Source of the DNA: Sciurus carolinensis
Lineage: Eukaryota; Chordata; Mammalia; Rodentia; Sciuridae
Length of the DNA: 64,000 nt
Reading direction: 5' to 3'
Assembly (NCBI RefSeq): GCF_902686445.1
Contig: NW_025920103.1
Span: 4,138,783 to 4,202,782 of the forward strand
Below the pieces are notes generated by a model. That model was not told the origin of the DNA. It searched no databases and saw nothing but the letters and a program-made list of their open reading frames with translations. Made by a program: the position numbers and the translations under genes. Positions 1 through 11,405 of this stretch are shown here, piece after piece (the first letter of the stretch is position 1; the number at the start of each line of letters is the position of its first letter).

Positions 1-39
1 TAAGCAAGTGCTCTGCTACTGAACTACAGCCCCGAGCCC
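1..39 (-). mobile_element. ID-type SINE head, cut by the window edge
   Basis: Read on the minus strand this is the tRNA-derived head of an ID SINE: a GGGGCTGTAGTTCAGTAG A-box region followed by AGAGCACTTGCTTA. The rest of the element lies outside the window. Confidence 0.7.
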
Positions 40-330
40 TGTATGGATACATATATAATATATACATATAGGGGCTGGGGCTGTAGCACTATTATACATA
101 TAATATATACATAAAATATGTAAATAGCACACACAATATATATATGTATGTATTGTATGTAATAGACATGTGCAATATGTTACATATCTAAAATATAAAT
201 ACATAGCATAGTATATATATTTGTATATTATATAATATCTGTATTATATATCTGTATTATATGTAAATTATTTGCATGTATCTATATTGTATGTATAATA
301 TATATGTGTGTATATATATCATAAAATTCC
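40..330. repeat. AT-rich microsatellite-like region with an ID head fragment
   Basis: Degenerate TATA/TACATA and TATATGTG runs. At 71-90 there is an isolated 20-bp plus-strand ID SINE head (GGGGCTGGGGCTGTAGCACT) that breaks off into AT repeats. It lies close to the opposite-strand head at 1-39. Confidence 0.6.
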
Positions 331-1779
331 TGCTTCTTGAATAATTGTTAATAAACAAGACCTAAAAGAGTAAGAATAGCTGTAATGAGTCATATGGTGT
401 GGAGGTATTTGGGCTTTCAAATTAGATACAATTCTTCTTGATTCTAAGCACAACTGATTATTCATTGGGGGTTTCATTCATAGGAGAAAAAATGTCATAG
501 TCTGTTCATTGGGTCTCAGGCCAAATTACAAAATAAGTTTTCCTTTAATGGAGTTAAATAATAGAATCAATGTTTTGGGTAGATCTGAAGACATGGGTCC
601 CACCTCCTGGATCTTCAGGAATTTATTTTTTGTTTATTTTACTTATTTTTTCTTATGAATGCTAGAAAAATTTAAATTACCCTTGTGCTTCACATATTAT
701 ATCATTCAACATTACTGCTTTTGGGGTGGTGCTTCCCAGTTCAGAGTTCAATCAGACTCTTCATAAGAGCCAAGAGCATAAACATAAAGTAAAATTTCAT
801 AGTAATTGTCATTATACTGTTTTCATTCATGAATAATATACAGACATATATAACCCATAAGTTTAAATGCAATGTTAAATGCAAATGTCCTCCTAGGTGG
901 GCTGGATCTCACTACCACAAGGAAGCCTTACCTTGAATTAGCTGAGGCCTGAAGCTCTGGATTTCAATTCCCACCACCTCAAAGGAAAGAAAGAGCTGCA
1001 GCCAAGAACCTGTCATTCTGACATCAGTCATTTCTTCTTTTGATATAATCTGTCAACCAGATGGAAGACTCACTAGGCTCAGTCTCAGGGAGTGAAGGCT
1101 TAGGCTCTGTTCACTAAGGAGCCCTTAGGTAAGCATTCTCCAATCCAGCACCACAGCCAGTGAAGAGGGACAGGCTTTGAAAATCCCATGTGACTTTTGT
1201 CTCTGGAGCCTTCCAGTGTTGGTATACATGTCCCTTTTCTTTGTTCAGGAGGCTTGGTTTGCTCTGCTGTGCAGGTGTTGGAAGATCTACAGAGAGACCA
1301 CTGGGTCCCTCAAAATCAGTAAATGGTGAGTGTGCAGTGGCATCTTGAAACTGGGGGACAAAGCTGGTTGAAACTGGCTAAACTAACTATAGTGGGAACT
1401 GGAAGTTGTGAATTGGAATCCATGTGTTAGTCACTGTAGTCTACAGGGCTGGGGTCTGCTCTGAGGAAGTTCAGCCCTGAGTCCCAACTGGACAGTCAAG
1501 AGTGGCATAGTCAGCAGTGGAGACCCAGGGAGTCCTGTCCTATCACTGCACAATATCTTTAGCCCCTACCAGAAGAAAACTCTGGTCACCTATGTGCCAA
1601 CATTACAGCACCTTCCTATATTGTGTGGTGGATTGAGGAGTGTGATTATCATCATAATCACAGTCACATGTGTTTTTTTTCCTGCATGAGGTGGGCTGTA
1701 ATCTGTAGGGTAATAAGTTCCTCCTTCCTCCTAAGCTTGCTTTCTTTTTCCCTTTCTTTTTCTTAATTTTTTAATTTTT
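331..1779. other. Intergenic, nothing recognised
   Basis: No exon-like frame, RNA gene or repeat that I recognise in this stretch. Confidence 0.5.
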
Positions 1780-1960
1780 TTGAAGGGGGTGATTAGGAAC
1801 TAAACACAGAGTTACTTTACCACTGAGTTATGTTCCCAGTATTTTGGTTTTTTGGTTTGTGTTTGAGACATTTGTCTCACCAAGTTGCTCAGGTTCACCT
1901 TGAACAGGTACCTTAGTCTTCTGAGTTGCTGGGATTATAGGTATGTGCCACCCTGACTGG
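1780..1960 (-). mobile_element. MEN-type (B1 + ID) SINE, minus strand
   Basis: Contains the antisense B1 signature (GTTGCTGGGATTATAGG, 'caccaagttgctcagg') on the right and the antisense ID part ('ccactgagttatgttccc') on the left. This is the order expected for a 7SL-B1/tRNA dimer read in reverse. Typical of squirrel-family genomes; quite diverged. Confidence 0.75.
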
Positions 1961-2202
1961 ATTCTCCAGAATATTCTAACTGCATGTGAAGCAAAATGTC
2001 AAATCTAAAACTCTGTCTCCCAGCCCAAACATTTATATATCTATCAATAAATTCCTAAAATTTTAGCTTCTTTTCCACATTCCTAATGACAAATTACCCT
2101 GTCCACAATATTATCAGCTACTTGTTTCCCATAAAACATTTCACATATGCACAGTATTTTTTAAATTATTGTACCAAGAACTTTTAAAATTATTTGTTTT
2201 CT

Positions 2203-2412
2203 AGCTGGGTACAGTGGCATATTGCTATAATCCCAAAGACTCAGGAGGCTGAGGCAGGATGATTACAATTTCAAGGTCTACCTCAGAACTTAGATAGTCC
2301 TTCAGCAATTTAGCAAGACCTCTCTCAAAATTGTAAAACAAGAGCTGATGATGTAACTCACATTTAATATGTCCCTGTGTTAAATCTCCATGACAACAAA
2401 GAGAAAAGAAAT
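2203..2412 (+). mobile_element. MEN-type (B1 + ID) SINE, plus strand
   Basis: Starts AGCTGGGTACAGTGGCATA and contains 'ctcaggaggctgaggcagga' (B1), then 'gagctgatgatgtaactca' (ID-like half), and ends in an A-rich tail. It is a diverged 7SL-B1/tRNA composite. Confidence 0.8.
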
Positions 2413-3306
2413 GCATATGGCCCTAAGGCGAGAAATACCAGCAATCACTAGAAGGTAGAATGATTCTTTCTACAGTTGAGGAAGGAGTGTGGCTCTGCTA
2501 ACACTGTAACATTAGTTCCTTGTCAGGATACTTAAAACATTCATAACTGTAAAAGAATAAATCTCTATTATTATTTTTAGCAAGTATATCTCTGAAGATT
2601 TCTTAAACAATAGGAAAGTTTCTTTCCTGAAATTTAAGTTAAGCATGTGGTTAAATGCCAATATGATAACTTTTAAAGTTGAGTAGTAGTTGTCAAAGTT
2701 GTGCAAATCTTTTGAAGAATATGTTTGAAGGTTGTAATCTTATTGTCAGAAACAGCAACACTTTGGTGAGACAACTTCTTCAATCTGAAGTATTAATATG
2801 TTCTGCTTCTTTCCTTAATTGCAGCCTCTTTGGAATGTGAACTTCATGTTGTGTCCTGATAAACTTTTTCCTCTTTGCTTTAGACTACATCTCAGAATTT
2901 ATACCTTAGGAAACATTCAAAAACTAATGGTGACATGATTTTTTCTTTTTTATATTTAGTGAACAACTCTGATATATTTAAGGGGAGGTCTGATGCTGGC
3001 ATCATTTCCTGATAATACTTGTTTTCAGTTTTGTAGATTGGTGGATTTCTTTTCTGATTCTAACCTCTTCTAGAGGGGAAGAGGAAGGTTTTCAGCAGTT
3101 GCTGAAGCTCCTATTGCTTCAGGGAACTCCCTCCTTCTCTCCCCGAATTGTACAGGTTGCTCCATCATGGTCCAATTTGAGAAAAAGGAAACTGAACTCA
3201 GTAAAGTCATAACACTCTTGGTCATTTGGTAAATCCCTTGGTATGCATGCCACAACCCTTCATTCTAAATATCTGGTTCTTCTTTGTGGGAACATCTGGT
3301 CCTACT
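2413..3306. other. Intergenic, nothing recognised
   Basis: AT-rich unique sequence. Short open frames on both strands show no recognisable family. Confidence 0.45.
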
Positions 3307-3829
3307 GTTATGAGGCGCAACTTAAAACAGACCAATCACCACTGATAAGTCCAAATTTGAGAGTCTTTATTAAGCTGGCCAACTGACTGTCTCACAATGC
3401 CCCAAAAAATGGCTATTGGGAGAACAGCCCTGACAGGGTTGTAGGGGTTCTTATATGAAAGATTACATTAATCAGAAGTGTCTGTTGCTATGATTCTAAA
3501 TTACACATGAACATCATGAGATCATCAACAGAGGGGAAAGTGGATCAAAATGACCCTTACCAAGGTACAAACTAAAGAATAGTTACTAAAATCTACACAA
3601 TCACTATTAATATGCTATATTGTTTAGGAGCAATAGGAATAAAAAGAGAGCAATTTTTCTTTACATAGGAATTATCATTCTGTATTATTAACCATGTCAT
3701 GCTAAGTAACTGATGATGTATACAGAGGCGGGGTGTTCCCATGGGAGAAGCTTATTTCCTATATAACATGGAGTCTCAGAGCAAAATGGAAACTGTTTAG
3801 TTATTTCCCTTATAGTCTGGCCTATAACA
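3307..3829 (-). mobile_element. Probable solo or 3' LTR of an endogenous retrovirus, minus strand
   Basis: Bounded by a perfect 6-bp terminal inverted repeat (TGTTAT at 3307, ATAACA at 3824-3829), so on the minus strand it begins TG and ends CA as LTRs do. An AATAAAGACTCTC poly(A)-signal-like motif lies near its minus-strand 3' end (about 3358-3372). Length about 523 bp. No clear target-site duplication was seen (left cctac, right ttctc), which would fit an LTR still attached to internal sequence on its right. The family is not identified. Confidence 0.5.
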
Positions 3830-4559
3830 TTCTCATGGAGCCAGTTCTGTCAGTCCATCACACCACATTATGGGGACATCTATGATACCAATGGTGTAGA
3901 AGTCATAGTTAATCTATGTGATCTGTCCTAGGTTCTTGACTGTTTGTTGGCCTTGGGTTTGGGAATTTTCTCTTGTTGTCTATGTATTGTTTTGTTTGGA
4001 TCCCTTATTGCTCCTTTTATGACATGACCGATATTGCATTGGTCCTATAAATAGTCTCTTGGGAAAAATCCTGGGAAATTTAAAGGTTTTTGCCTGCCCT
4101 CCATGGTTTTCGAGTTCCTCTCTGGTTGTCTCTGTCTCTTTTTTGAACAGTCTTGCAAATGGAGTTGGCCTGTCAGAGGTAAAGTAAGTTAAAGGGCCAT
4201 ATACAGGTGTAAGTCTGTCTAAGATAATGTTTTAATATAATTATCTGGCTTTTGAAAACCTTTTGGATCATTATACAATCTTGCAGTTGGAGTTGGTCTG
4301 TCAAAGGTAAAGTAAGTGGAAGAAATTTGTATATGAAGGTCTATCTGTTTCAATTTTTCCCTGGTTTACTCATTCTCTTTCACTTCTGTTTTGTTTTGTT
4401 TTGTTTTGTTTTTTCATATCTGTTACTGGTTGCTTAAGACATGGGCCATGCTATGGTTGATCTTTTCTTTTTAGCAGTATCAGCAAGTTTATTAGCCCTA
4501 TGCTTTTACATCAGTAAGATGGCAAGAAAGAATAGCACTATGTGGATATTCACCAAAAA
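3830..4559 (-). other. Possible decayed retroviral internal sequence upstream of the LTR
   Basis: Lies directly inside the 5' side of the minus-strand LTR. No intact frame is present. It contains a (TTTTG)n run at about 4390-4412 and the local duplication listed separately. Assignment as retroviral internal DNA rests on position only. Confidence 0.25.
4151..4319. repeat. Two-copy local duplication, about 40 bp conserved, offset 128 bp
   Basis: 4151-4190 and 4279-4319 are near-identical (TCTTGCA..TGGAGTTGG..TGTCA.AGGTAAAGTAAGT). Weaker similarity continues downstream in both copies, so this is an old tandem duplication with a period of about 128 bp. Confidence 0.75.
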
Positions 4560-4884
4560 ATGTTATTGTAGCCCTCCACTAAAAGTAGGGGCTTAATCAG
4601 GTCAGGGGATCAATGGAGTTTTGGTCAAGATCTGACTCACAGTGGGTCCAGTTATCCTCCAAAATCATCCTGTGGTTATTTCCCCAATCTCTGAAAGTAT
4701 AATTGGAATAGATATACTTAGCACTTGGCAAAATTCACACATTGGATTCCTAACCTGTGAAGTGAGGGCTATTATAGGGGGAAAAGTCAAATGGAAGTCT
4801 CTGGAGTTGCCTAAACCTGGGAAAATAGTGCTCAAAAACAATACTGTATTCCTGGAGGGATTGCAGAGATCAGTGTCACCATGA
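4560..4884 (+). pseudogene. ERV-L protease end / reverse transcriptase start remnant
   Basis: An 80-codon open stretch from 4642 shows the conserved block around IIGIDIL...SHIGFLTC that marks the end of the ERV-L type protease and entry to RT. It is interrupted before any RT catalytic motif. Upstream codons from about 4560 continue in the same style with stops. Confidence 0.65.
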
Positions 4885-5039
4885 AGGACTTGAAGGGTGC
4901 AGAAGAGGAGAAGACTAGGACCTGGTTCATGAGTGGTTCTGCATGATACCTGGAAGTGGACAGCTGCAGCACTGTTGCTCATTTCTGAAACAACCCAGAA
5001 GGACAGCAGTGAAGGGAGGCCTTCACAGTGGACAAAACT

Positions 5040-5330
5040 TTGGGCAGGGCATCTAGTTTTGCATTTTGCTTGGAAGATAAAAATGGCTAACTGTGAAGAT
5101 GTACACTGACTCATGGGCTGTAGCCAATGATTTGGCTAGCTGGTCAGGGAACTGGGAAGAACATAATATGAAAATTGGTGACAAGGACATTTGGGGAAGT
5201 GGTATGTGGATAAAACTGTGAATGAGCAAAGGATGTGAAGATATTTGTGTATCATGTAAATACCCACAAAGTGGTCAACAGAGGAGGATTTTAATAATCA
5301 GGTAGATGGGATTACCTGATCTGTGGATAG
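5040..5330 (+). pseudogene. ERV-L RNase H remnant
   Basis: Broken frame in which a tryptophan-rich RNase H C-terminal region can be followed, including a histidine-containing segment near 5250-5270. Frameshifts and stops prevent any long open frame. Recognised mainly by its position directly before the integrase zinc-binding segment. Confidence 0.5.
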
Positions 5331-6000
5331 TAATCAACCTCTGTCCCCAGCCACCCCTGTCATATCCCAATGGACTCAGGAACAAAGTTATCATGGTTTC
5401 AGGAATGGCAGTTATGCATGGACCCAGTGGAATGGACTTTCACTCACCAAACCTGATTTGGCTACAGCTACTTCTGAGCGTCCAATTTGCCAGCAGCAGA
5501 AGACAATGCTTAACTCTCGTTATGACATCATTCCCTAGGGATATCAACCAGCATCCTGGTTGCAGGTTGATTATATTAGACCTCTTTCATGATAGAAATG
5601 ACAGTGGTTTGTCCCTACTGAAATAGATTCTTATTCTGGGTATGAATTTGCCTTCCCTGTCCATAGTGCTTCAATCAAAACAATCTTCCATGAACTTAGA
5701 GAATGCCTTATCTATCATTATGGTATTCCACACAGCATTGCTTTGGACCAAGGAACTAAACAATCAAACAAGTGAGACAGTGGGCTCAGGCTCTTGGAAT
5801 TCACTTGGCTTACCATGTTCCCCACCATCCTGATGCAGCTTGTTTGATAGAACAATGGAATGAACTTTTGAAGGTGCAATTACAGCAACAACTAGGTGGT
5901 AATACCTTGCAGGACTGGAGCAAGGTTCTTCAGAAGGCTGTCTATACTCTGAATCAGCATCTCTCCTATCACTAGAATTCATGGGTCCAGGAATCAGGGG
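5331..6000 (+). pseudogene. ERV-L integrase remnant
   Basis: The N-terminal zinc-binding segment ends in a C-x-x-Q-Q-Q type motif (around 5485-5510). The catalytic core follows in two or three frames, with a conserved HHPDAACLIEQWN-type block at about 5827-5865 that includes the last catalytic acidic region. Stops and frame changes at about 5538, 5626 and 5833 show that it is dead. Confidence 0.7.
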
Positions 6001-6059
6001 GTGAAAACAGGCATGTTACACTACTTGTCATTACCCCCAGGAACCCAGTAGGAAAGACT

Positions 6060-6430
6060 TTCCTTCTTGTCCCTATAACCTTATGCTCTACAGGTCTAGA
6101 AGTCTTAGTCCCAGAAAGAGGAATGTTTCAGTCAGGAGATATAACAATGATCTTATTAAATTGGAAGTTAAAACTTTCCCTTGGCCACTTTGGGTTCCTC
6201 ATGCCTCTGAGTCAACAGGCAATGAAGGGAGCTATGGTGCTGGTGGGGGTGATTGACCCAGATTACCAAGGGGGACATTGGATTGTCACTCCACAATGGA
6301 GGTAAGGAAACATAGTCCTGGAGTGCAGGAGATCCCTTGTGGTGTCTCTTGGTATTACCCTGTCCTGTTATTAAGGTCAGTGGGAAACTACAACAACCCA
6401 ATGCAGGCAAGGCAACAAGTGCCTAAGACC
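6060..6430 (+). pseudogene. ERV-L dUTPase-like remnant
   Basis: Downstream of integrase an open stretch at 6123-6305 carries GDITMI...LNWKLKL and VIDPDYQG blocks, matching the dUTPase-like domain known to sit at the 3' end of ERV-L pol. It is short and terminated. Its placement after integrase is the main reason for assigning the whole element to ERV-L. Confidence 0.65.
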
Positions 6431-6868
6431 CTTCAGGAATGAAGGTGTGGGTCACACCTCCAAGTAAAGAGCCAAGATCTGCTGAGGTGCTTGCTGAAGT
6501 TTGAGGGAATACAAAATGTGTAGAAAAATGTAGTCATAAATACCAACTATGACCATGTGACCAGTTACAGAAACAAGGATTATAGTTGCTGTGAATATTT
6601 CTTCCCCATTCCCTTAAGATTATGTTTGTGTATACTTACACAGGCATTAAGAGAAAATTTTTGTTACTCTCCTGTTATTCATTATGTAATGTACTATTGA
6701 TTGAATTAACATCAATAATGCTTTTCATTTTTTTTCTTTTCTGGGGAAAGAACTAGTATGTTTTCAGTTGTACGAAGGATTGTTATGTTAGGTGGAATTA
6801 TGAACTGTTATTGTGTGGATTTGGAAATTAAGTATGATGTAAACAATCAAGTCTGGATATCAATTTGA

Positions 6869-6880
6869 CAAGGGGTGGAC
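6869..6880 (+). promoter_or_regulatory. Polypurine-like tract before the 3' LTR
   Basis: CAAGGGGTGGAC lies immediately before the LTR-like sequence, where the plus-strand primer tract of an ERV-L element is expected. Confidence 0.5.
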
Positions 6881-7400
6881 TTTTAATCGTTAATTTGAAT
6901 TGCCAACTTGATTGGATTAAAAGATGCTGATGATTAAGATACTTCTGGGAGTGTCAGCAAGGGTTTATCTAAGAATGATTGGATTGTGGTATTGTGAACT
7001 GAAGTGGAGAACTTCCCTAAGCATGGGCAGCACTGGCCAACAGGATGGTGGCTTGGATGGAATAAAAGTTGGAAGAATAATGAAGCAGAAGCAGATGCAA
7101 GCTCAAGTCTTCTTGAATGGGCTCTTGATTGCTGCTTTGATTGTCTGGAGATATCAGAATCTCAACTCTTCACTATTCCAAAGTAGACTCTGCCAGTGAT
7201 TCTCCAGAAAGTTTCTAGAAACTTTAGTCTCAGATTAGGGTAGCACTGTTGATTCCTCTTGTTCTGGGGCTTCTCACCTCATGGACTGTGCAGTTACTGG
7301 TTTTTCCAGTTCTCCAGGCTGCAGATGGCCATTGTGGACTATCCTGCTTCTGGTTGTGTAAGTCAATCTACCTAATCCATCTGCTCCACTTGTCTGTTGT
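6881..7400 (+). mobile_element. ERV-L 3' LTR (MLT2/MT2-like)
   Basis: Begins with 'gttaatttgaattgccaact' and 'tgattggattaaaagatgct', followed by GGCAGCACTGGCCAACAGG and a GGATGGAATAAAAG box, the general plan of MLT2/MT2 LTRs. The downstream part ('ccaggctgcagatggccatt') fits the 3' half. It follows the ERV-L pol remnant in the same orientation. The right end is not sharply defined. Confidence 0.65.
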
Positions 7401-10029
7401 CCTCATACCTCAGTTTCCCCACCTTTCCTTTCCTGTTCAGGCTTGTAAAGGGTGGTTCTCAGATCCTAATACTGAGCTAGCTTACCACTGGTGTTCTGTA
7501 AAGAGGCACCAACTACCACTCTCAAACCTCAAATCCCAGTGACCTGCTCCCCATGCTCCTGCCTGAGTTTTTTTTTTCTTTTTTTTTTTTACTGGAACAA
7601 CACAACAACACCAAGAAATCTGCATCAAATAATTCCTGGAAAGTCAGCACTGTGCTGGACTTCTGGACATACTACCTGGCTAAACTCCCTGTCCATGTGT
7701 TTCACGTATATGACCATTGCATGCCCCCAGGCTCCTCCAGGCCAACACCCAGCAGCAGTAGTCTGTCACTCTCTAGCCCTCCTCTCACAAAATGCTAGCC
7801 TCTCACCTCTAGAGTGCTTACTTCTCCGGGGGTTGTGGGCCTGTTTGTGGGCCAGGCATGGTGGACTGGTGTGGGGGTCACAGGTCAGGGTGCCACATGG
7901 GTGGCCTAGGATGGGCTCCAGCTTGTGGGTCCCGTCCCAGGGGTGCAGTATCTCAAACTTTGGAGCACAAGCTTCTGTGTCCTGGACTTTCCCTCTGAAC
8001 CACCAGGGTTAGGATTTTATATCACTAAGCCTGGAAGCAGTGGGTCAGTGTGTGGGGTCCTCTCTGCCATGTACCACGTGGCTAAGAAAAGGGTTAAATG
8101 CCTGAGGATGTTGTTGGTGGTTTTTCTATTACCCAAAACTTATCTACTCAAACACACAAGAATCAATGCTCTTTTAAATGAGAGGGGACGTGATGGGTCT
8201 GATCATACCAGCTCTGCCCTCTTACAACAACTTGCCCAACTCTCTTTTATCTATAATATACAGGTAAAGGAAGCAAGGTCTGGGAGGAGCTTCCTCTGTG
8301 GTGGACAGGATAGGGTGGAGTTAAGGGAACCATTTGCTTAAGGAGATTATTCCAGAAGGAGAGAGGGAACCATTCCCATGCAGTGCCACATGCTTCCTGG
8401 CAGTTCCTAGAAGCCAGACCTCTGCATCCCATGGCTTGACCTAGTCTGATTCTATTAAATATGGATGACTTCCCATAGGTGCATTAATTCAGTGTGCCTT
8501 TAATCCATGCAGAAATCAAATGAGATGGAGACTTAGACATTTAGAGAGTGTGTCCTGTTGGCAACTTGTTTTGTCCTTCAGTGAAAACACGTGAAACCTT
8601 TAAAATTGTGATTCCTGCCATTTGCTCCTTAAAAGAACGTCCTGATAAAAGGTGGGTTGATTAGTGTCTGAGTCTCAGCACCACAGTCTTGTTAACTAAT
8701 GATGAGTGACACCTGTGGTGGACTTCAGTTGTCAAGTGACAGTCACCCAACCTACTCTTTCAGTCCTCTGCCCTGGACCCCATCCTCCATGTCCCCTGAG
8801 GCCTGGTTCCCCACCCCAAGTGGGTGTTGTAAAATCCTGGAAATAAAACTTTCAGGATCCACAGCTTTGCCACTCTGCTCTTTCTCCCTCTGTTGACTTC
8901 TGTTTAGAATACAGAGGTGATCTCTAAAATAGGGAAGGAGGATCTGATGCTATCAGTTGACCTTTTTTTTAGAGGAAGATGCAGTCTCTTATGCAAGAGC
9001 TTTCCCACCTAAATCTGAATTTCCCAACTAAACCTTTATCAAGTCTGCTAGGTAGTGTCTTTCATAGAAGACCGCTCTTTGGTCAAAACACATTAGTAAA
9101 CTTGTTTTACTGCTAACTGCTTTAGAAAAATTAACTGTAGTATTCATTATCTCTATCCTGAAATACTGTCACACTAGAAAACTGTATTCTGGGTTTGATG
9201 GAAGTTGCCAGCATTGGCTCTGTTCTGTGTCAGGTGAAGGTGATTTAGGTGAGTCAGTGATTTCCATCTGGTATCATTTTAAAGTTCTGAACTCAATTAT
9301 GGTCAGATAGCTTGACAACATAACTTTTAAATTAATGCTTATCTAATGTTTTCTGAGTTCTCTCCCTCAGGCTTTCATAAATCCCTCCTTCCATGTTTTA
9401 CTGCATGAAAAAAATTGTTGTATTTCTGGTTAACTTTTCCATTACTTGTAAAATTTTATTTCACTTATATCTGTAATTTTTGCCTAATGATTTAGTGTGT
9501 GAGAAAAGAAATGAGTCATTTCGTCAAATGGAATCTGTGGATTGAATAATTCATAATTATTCTTGGATGCACCAGAGCTAAAGGAACAAATTTTTGTTCA
9601 TATATTCATATATCATTACAAGCTCCATTAAGATAGTAAGGCTTAAATATTTTCAAGTTTAATTTATTGTTTTCCTCCTACACTTCTGAAGGAACACATG
9701 GTTTCAAATTCATTAATTTATAGAAAAAAATTTGCATTTATTTTGCATGTGAACAATCTGCACTGTGCAGTAGTATTGAAATGTATACCTAACTTGAAGA
9801 AAACAATATTTACTAAGAATTATTTTGATGTACAACCAGTTTTCTTCCTAAAAGACATTTTTATGAACCATCTAGAAAGTACCTTTGGTGATTTTTGCTT
9901 ACACATTTTCATTTTCCAAGCTTGTTTTGCCAGCCTTCTAAGGAAAACGTGGGTAATTTTAGGATGAAAATCACTTATATATCACTTGAGTGTGATTCAG
10001 ACATTTAAAGTTTTATTTATTCAATTAAG
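7401..10029. other. Intergenic, nothing recognised apart from a poly-T tract
   Basis: Contains an interrupted poly-T tract at about 7567-7591. Open frames at 7491-8341 (up to 173 codons) overlap in different frames, show no domain, and have no coding-like pattern that I can support. Confidence 0.45.
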
Positions 10030-10535
10030 GTAATTTTATTTGGAGACATCTGTAGATTTATATGTAGTTGTGTTAAAAAAAGAGAGAGACGTTCACTGCC
10101 CACTATATATAGAGCCCCCAGGTGTCACATTGTGACATTAAAGATGATCTAACTCAGGTATAGACAATTTCCATCAGAAGGAACCCTCATGTTGACCTCT
10201 GAGCCACACCTATTTTCTCCTGCTGCCCTCCCCACTACTCCTGACCACAATTAACCCTTTTCCATTTTTATGAATTTATCATTTCAAGAATGATTTACAA
10301 TTAGAAATATACCTTGGAAGCTTTACTGATTTAAAAATTGTTATTCTTTGGTGATTCATTCAGTTTGTTGTGTATATCAATAGTTGATTCCTTTTTACTG
10401 AGCAGTATTCCATGGAGTTTATGTACCATAGTTTTTGAACTGTTCATTCACCAAGAGCATGCAAGTTGTTTCCACATTTTGACTATTATAGATAAAGCTT
10501 TCATCAATACTTATGTATAGGTGGTTTTTCTTTTT
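10030..10535 (-). mobile_element. Old L1 (L1M-type) 3' end, minus strand
   Basis: Reads in antisense as the 3' end of an ancient L1. The block 'gagcagtattccatggagtt' ... 'gtaccatagtttttgaactg' ... 'tgactattatagataaagct' is the familiar antisense end of L1 ORF2/3'UTR. Heavily diverged and 5' truncated. Confidence 0.7.
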
Positions 10536-11234
10536 TTCTTTTTTTGTTATAATAATGGAGCTGTTTTTTTCCCCCTATCTCCACTAGGGTTTTTGCAGTC
10601 TCCTGTGTTCACAGAGCTGGATTTTTCTTTTCATGCATGACTGCACATTTGATTCATATTTAGGATATAAGTGTAACCATAATAGTCACATTTGCAGGTG
10701 AAAACATCAAAATATGATTCTCAATTAAAATAGGCATGACTCTGTTGTTCTTAATGCTCTTTATTTAACTTGGGAAACAAGTAGGCTGAGGTATCCTTTC
10801 ATGACAGAATTTGGGTTTTTGCAATTATGTCATTTTATTAAGTAGTACTTACTCCTGAAAATTACTCAAGTTGGTAAAATTCTTATCAAACCAAAGTAGT
10901 ACTAAAAATTTGTGCTTTTCTTATCCTCAGTCCCATAGTTCCCTCTGCTTGAGACACTCTCTGTTCCTGTTTCAAAAACTTGCATTCTGTGATATTTTAT
11001 GCATATATAGCACATTTATCTTTCTCCCCAATCCTTTGACTCTGTATATGCAGTAACATTATTACTTTGCAGGCTGGCCCTGGTGTACTTGTCCTTTTTC
11101 ACTGAATGTATCTGAGAGATTAATTCACATTTAAGCACATGTGAATGTATTTTGTTAAAGCTGGAATACATAAAAGATAAGTTTCAAAGTCATCTTTAAA
11201 ATGTGTTGGCACTGAAACATGAGAGTATCATAAG
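10536..11234. other. Intergenic, nothing recognised
   Basis: T-rich tracts at about 10,530-10,575 and otherwise unique sequence. Confidence 0.45.
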
Positions 11235-11405
11235 TTTTAGAACTGCATTCAAATCCTGGCTCTGTCATTATGATTTTTGTGACCTTGGCCAACCTGTGTA
11301 ATTTGTCTGGGTTTCAGGTGCCCACTCGTTAAACAAAGTTAATCATTTTCAGAAGGTTTTTGTAAGAATTAGAAGAGATAATGTATATAAAGCCGTTATC
11401 ACAGT
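11235..11405 (+). mobile_element. MIR SINE, plus strand
   Basis: Shows the MIR layout: 'caaatcctggctctgtcatt', 'tgaccttggccaacctgtgt', then GAATTAGAAGAGATAATGTA and 'aagccgttatcacagtgtct'. Mammal-wide ancient SINE with typical divergence. Confidence 0.85.

Larger units (their letters stand above)
4560..6880 (+). pseudogene. Decayed ERV-L type pol region (endogenous retrovirus)
   Basis: Old plus-strand endogenous retrovirus of the ERV-L class, recognised by the order protease/RT start, RNase H, integrase, then a dUTPase-like domain downstream of integrase, an arrangement known for ERV-L. The reading frame is broken by many stops and frameshifts. Most of reverse transcriptase is missing: sequence from the protease/RT start (to about 4884) passes through unassigned DNA to RNase H-like sequence near 5060. 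No env was seen. The 3' boundary is a polypurine-like tract at 6869-6880 followed by an LTR. No 5' LTR was found, so the copy is 5' truncated or replaced. It is non-functional. Confidence 0.75.

Noticed and set aside
7491..8341. Overlapping open frames of 138-173 codons
   Set aside because: Frames overlap each other, start in or near poly-T DNA, and show no domain, splice context or codon pattern that I could support.
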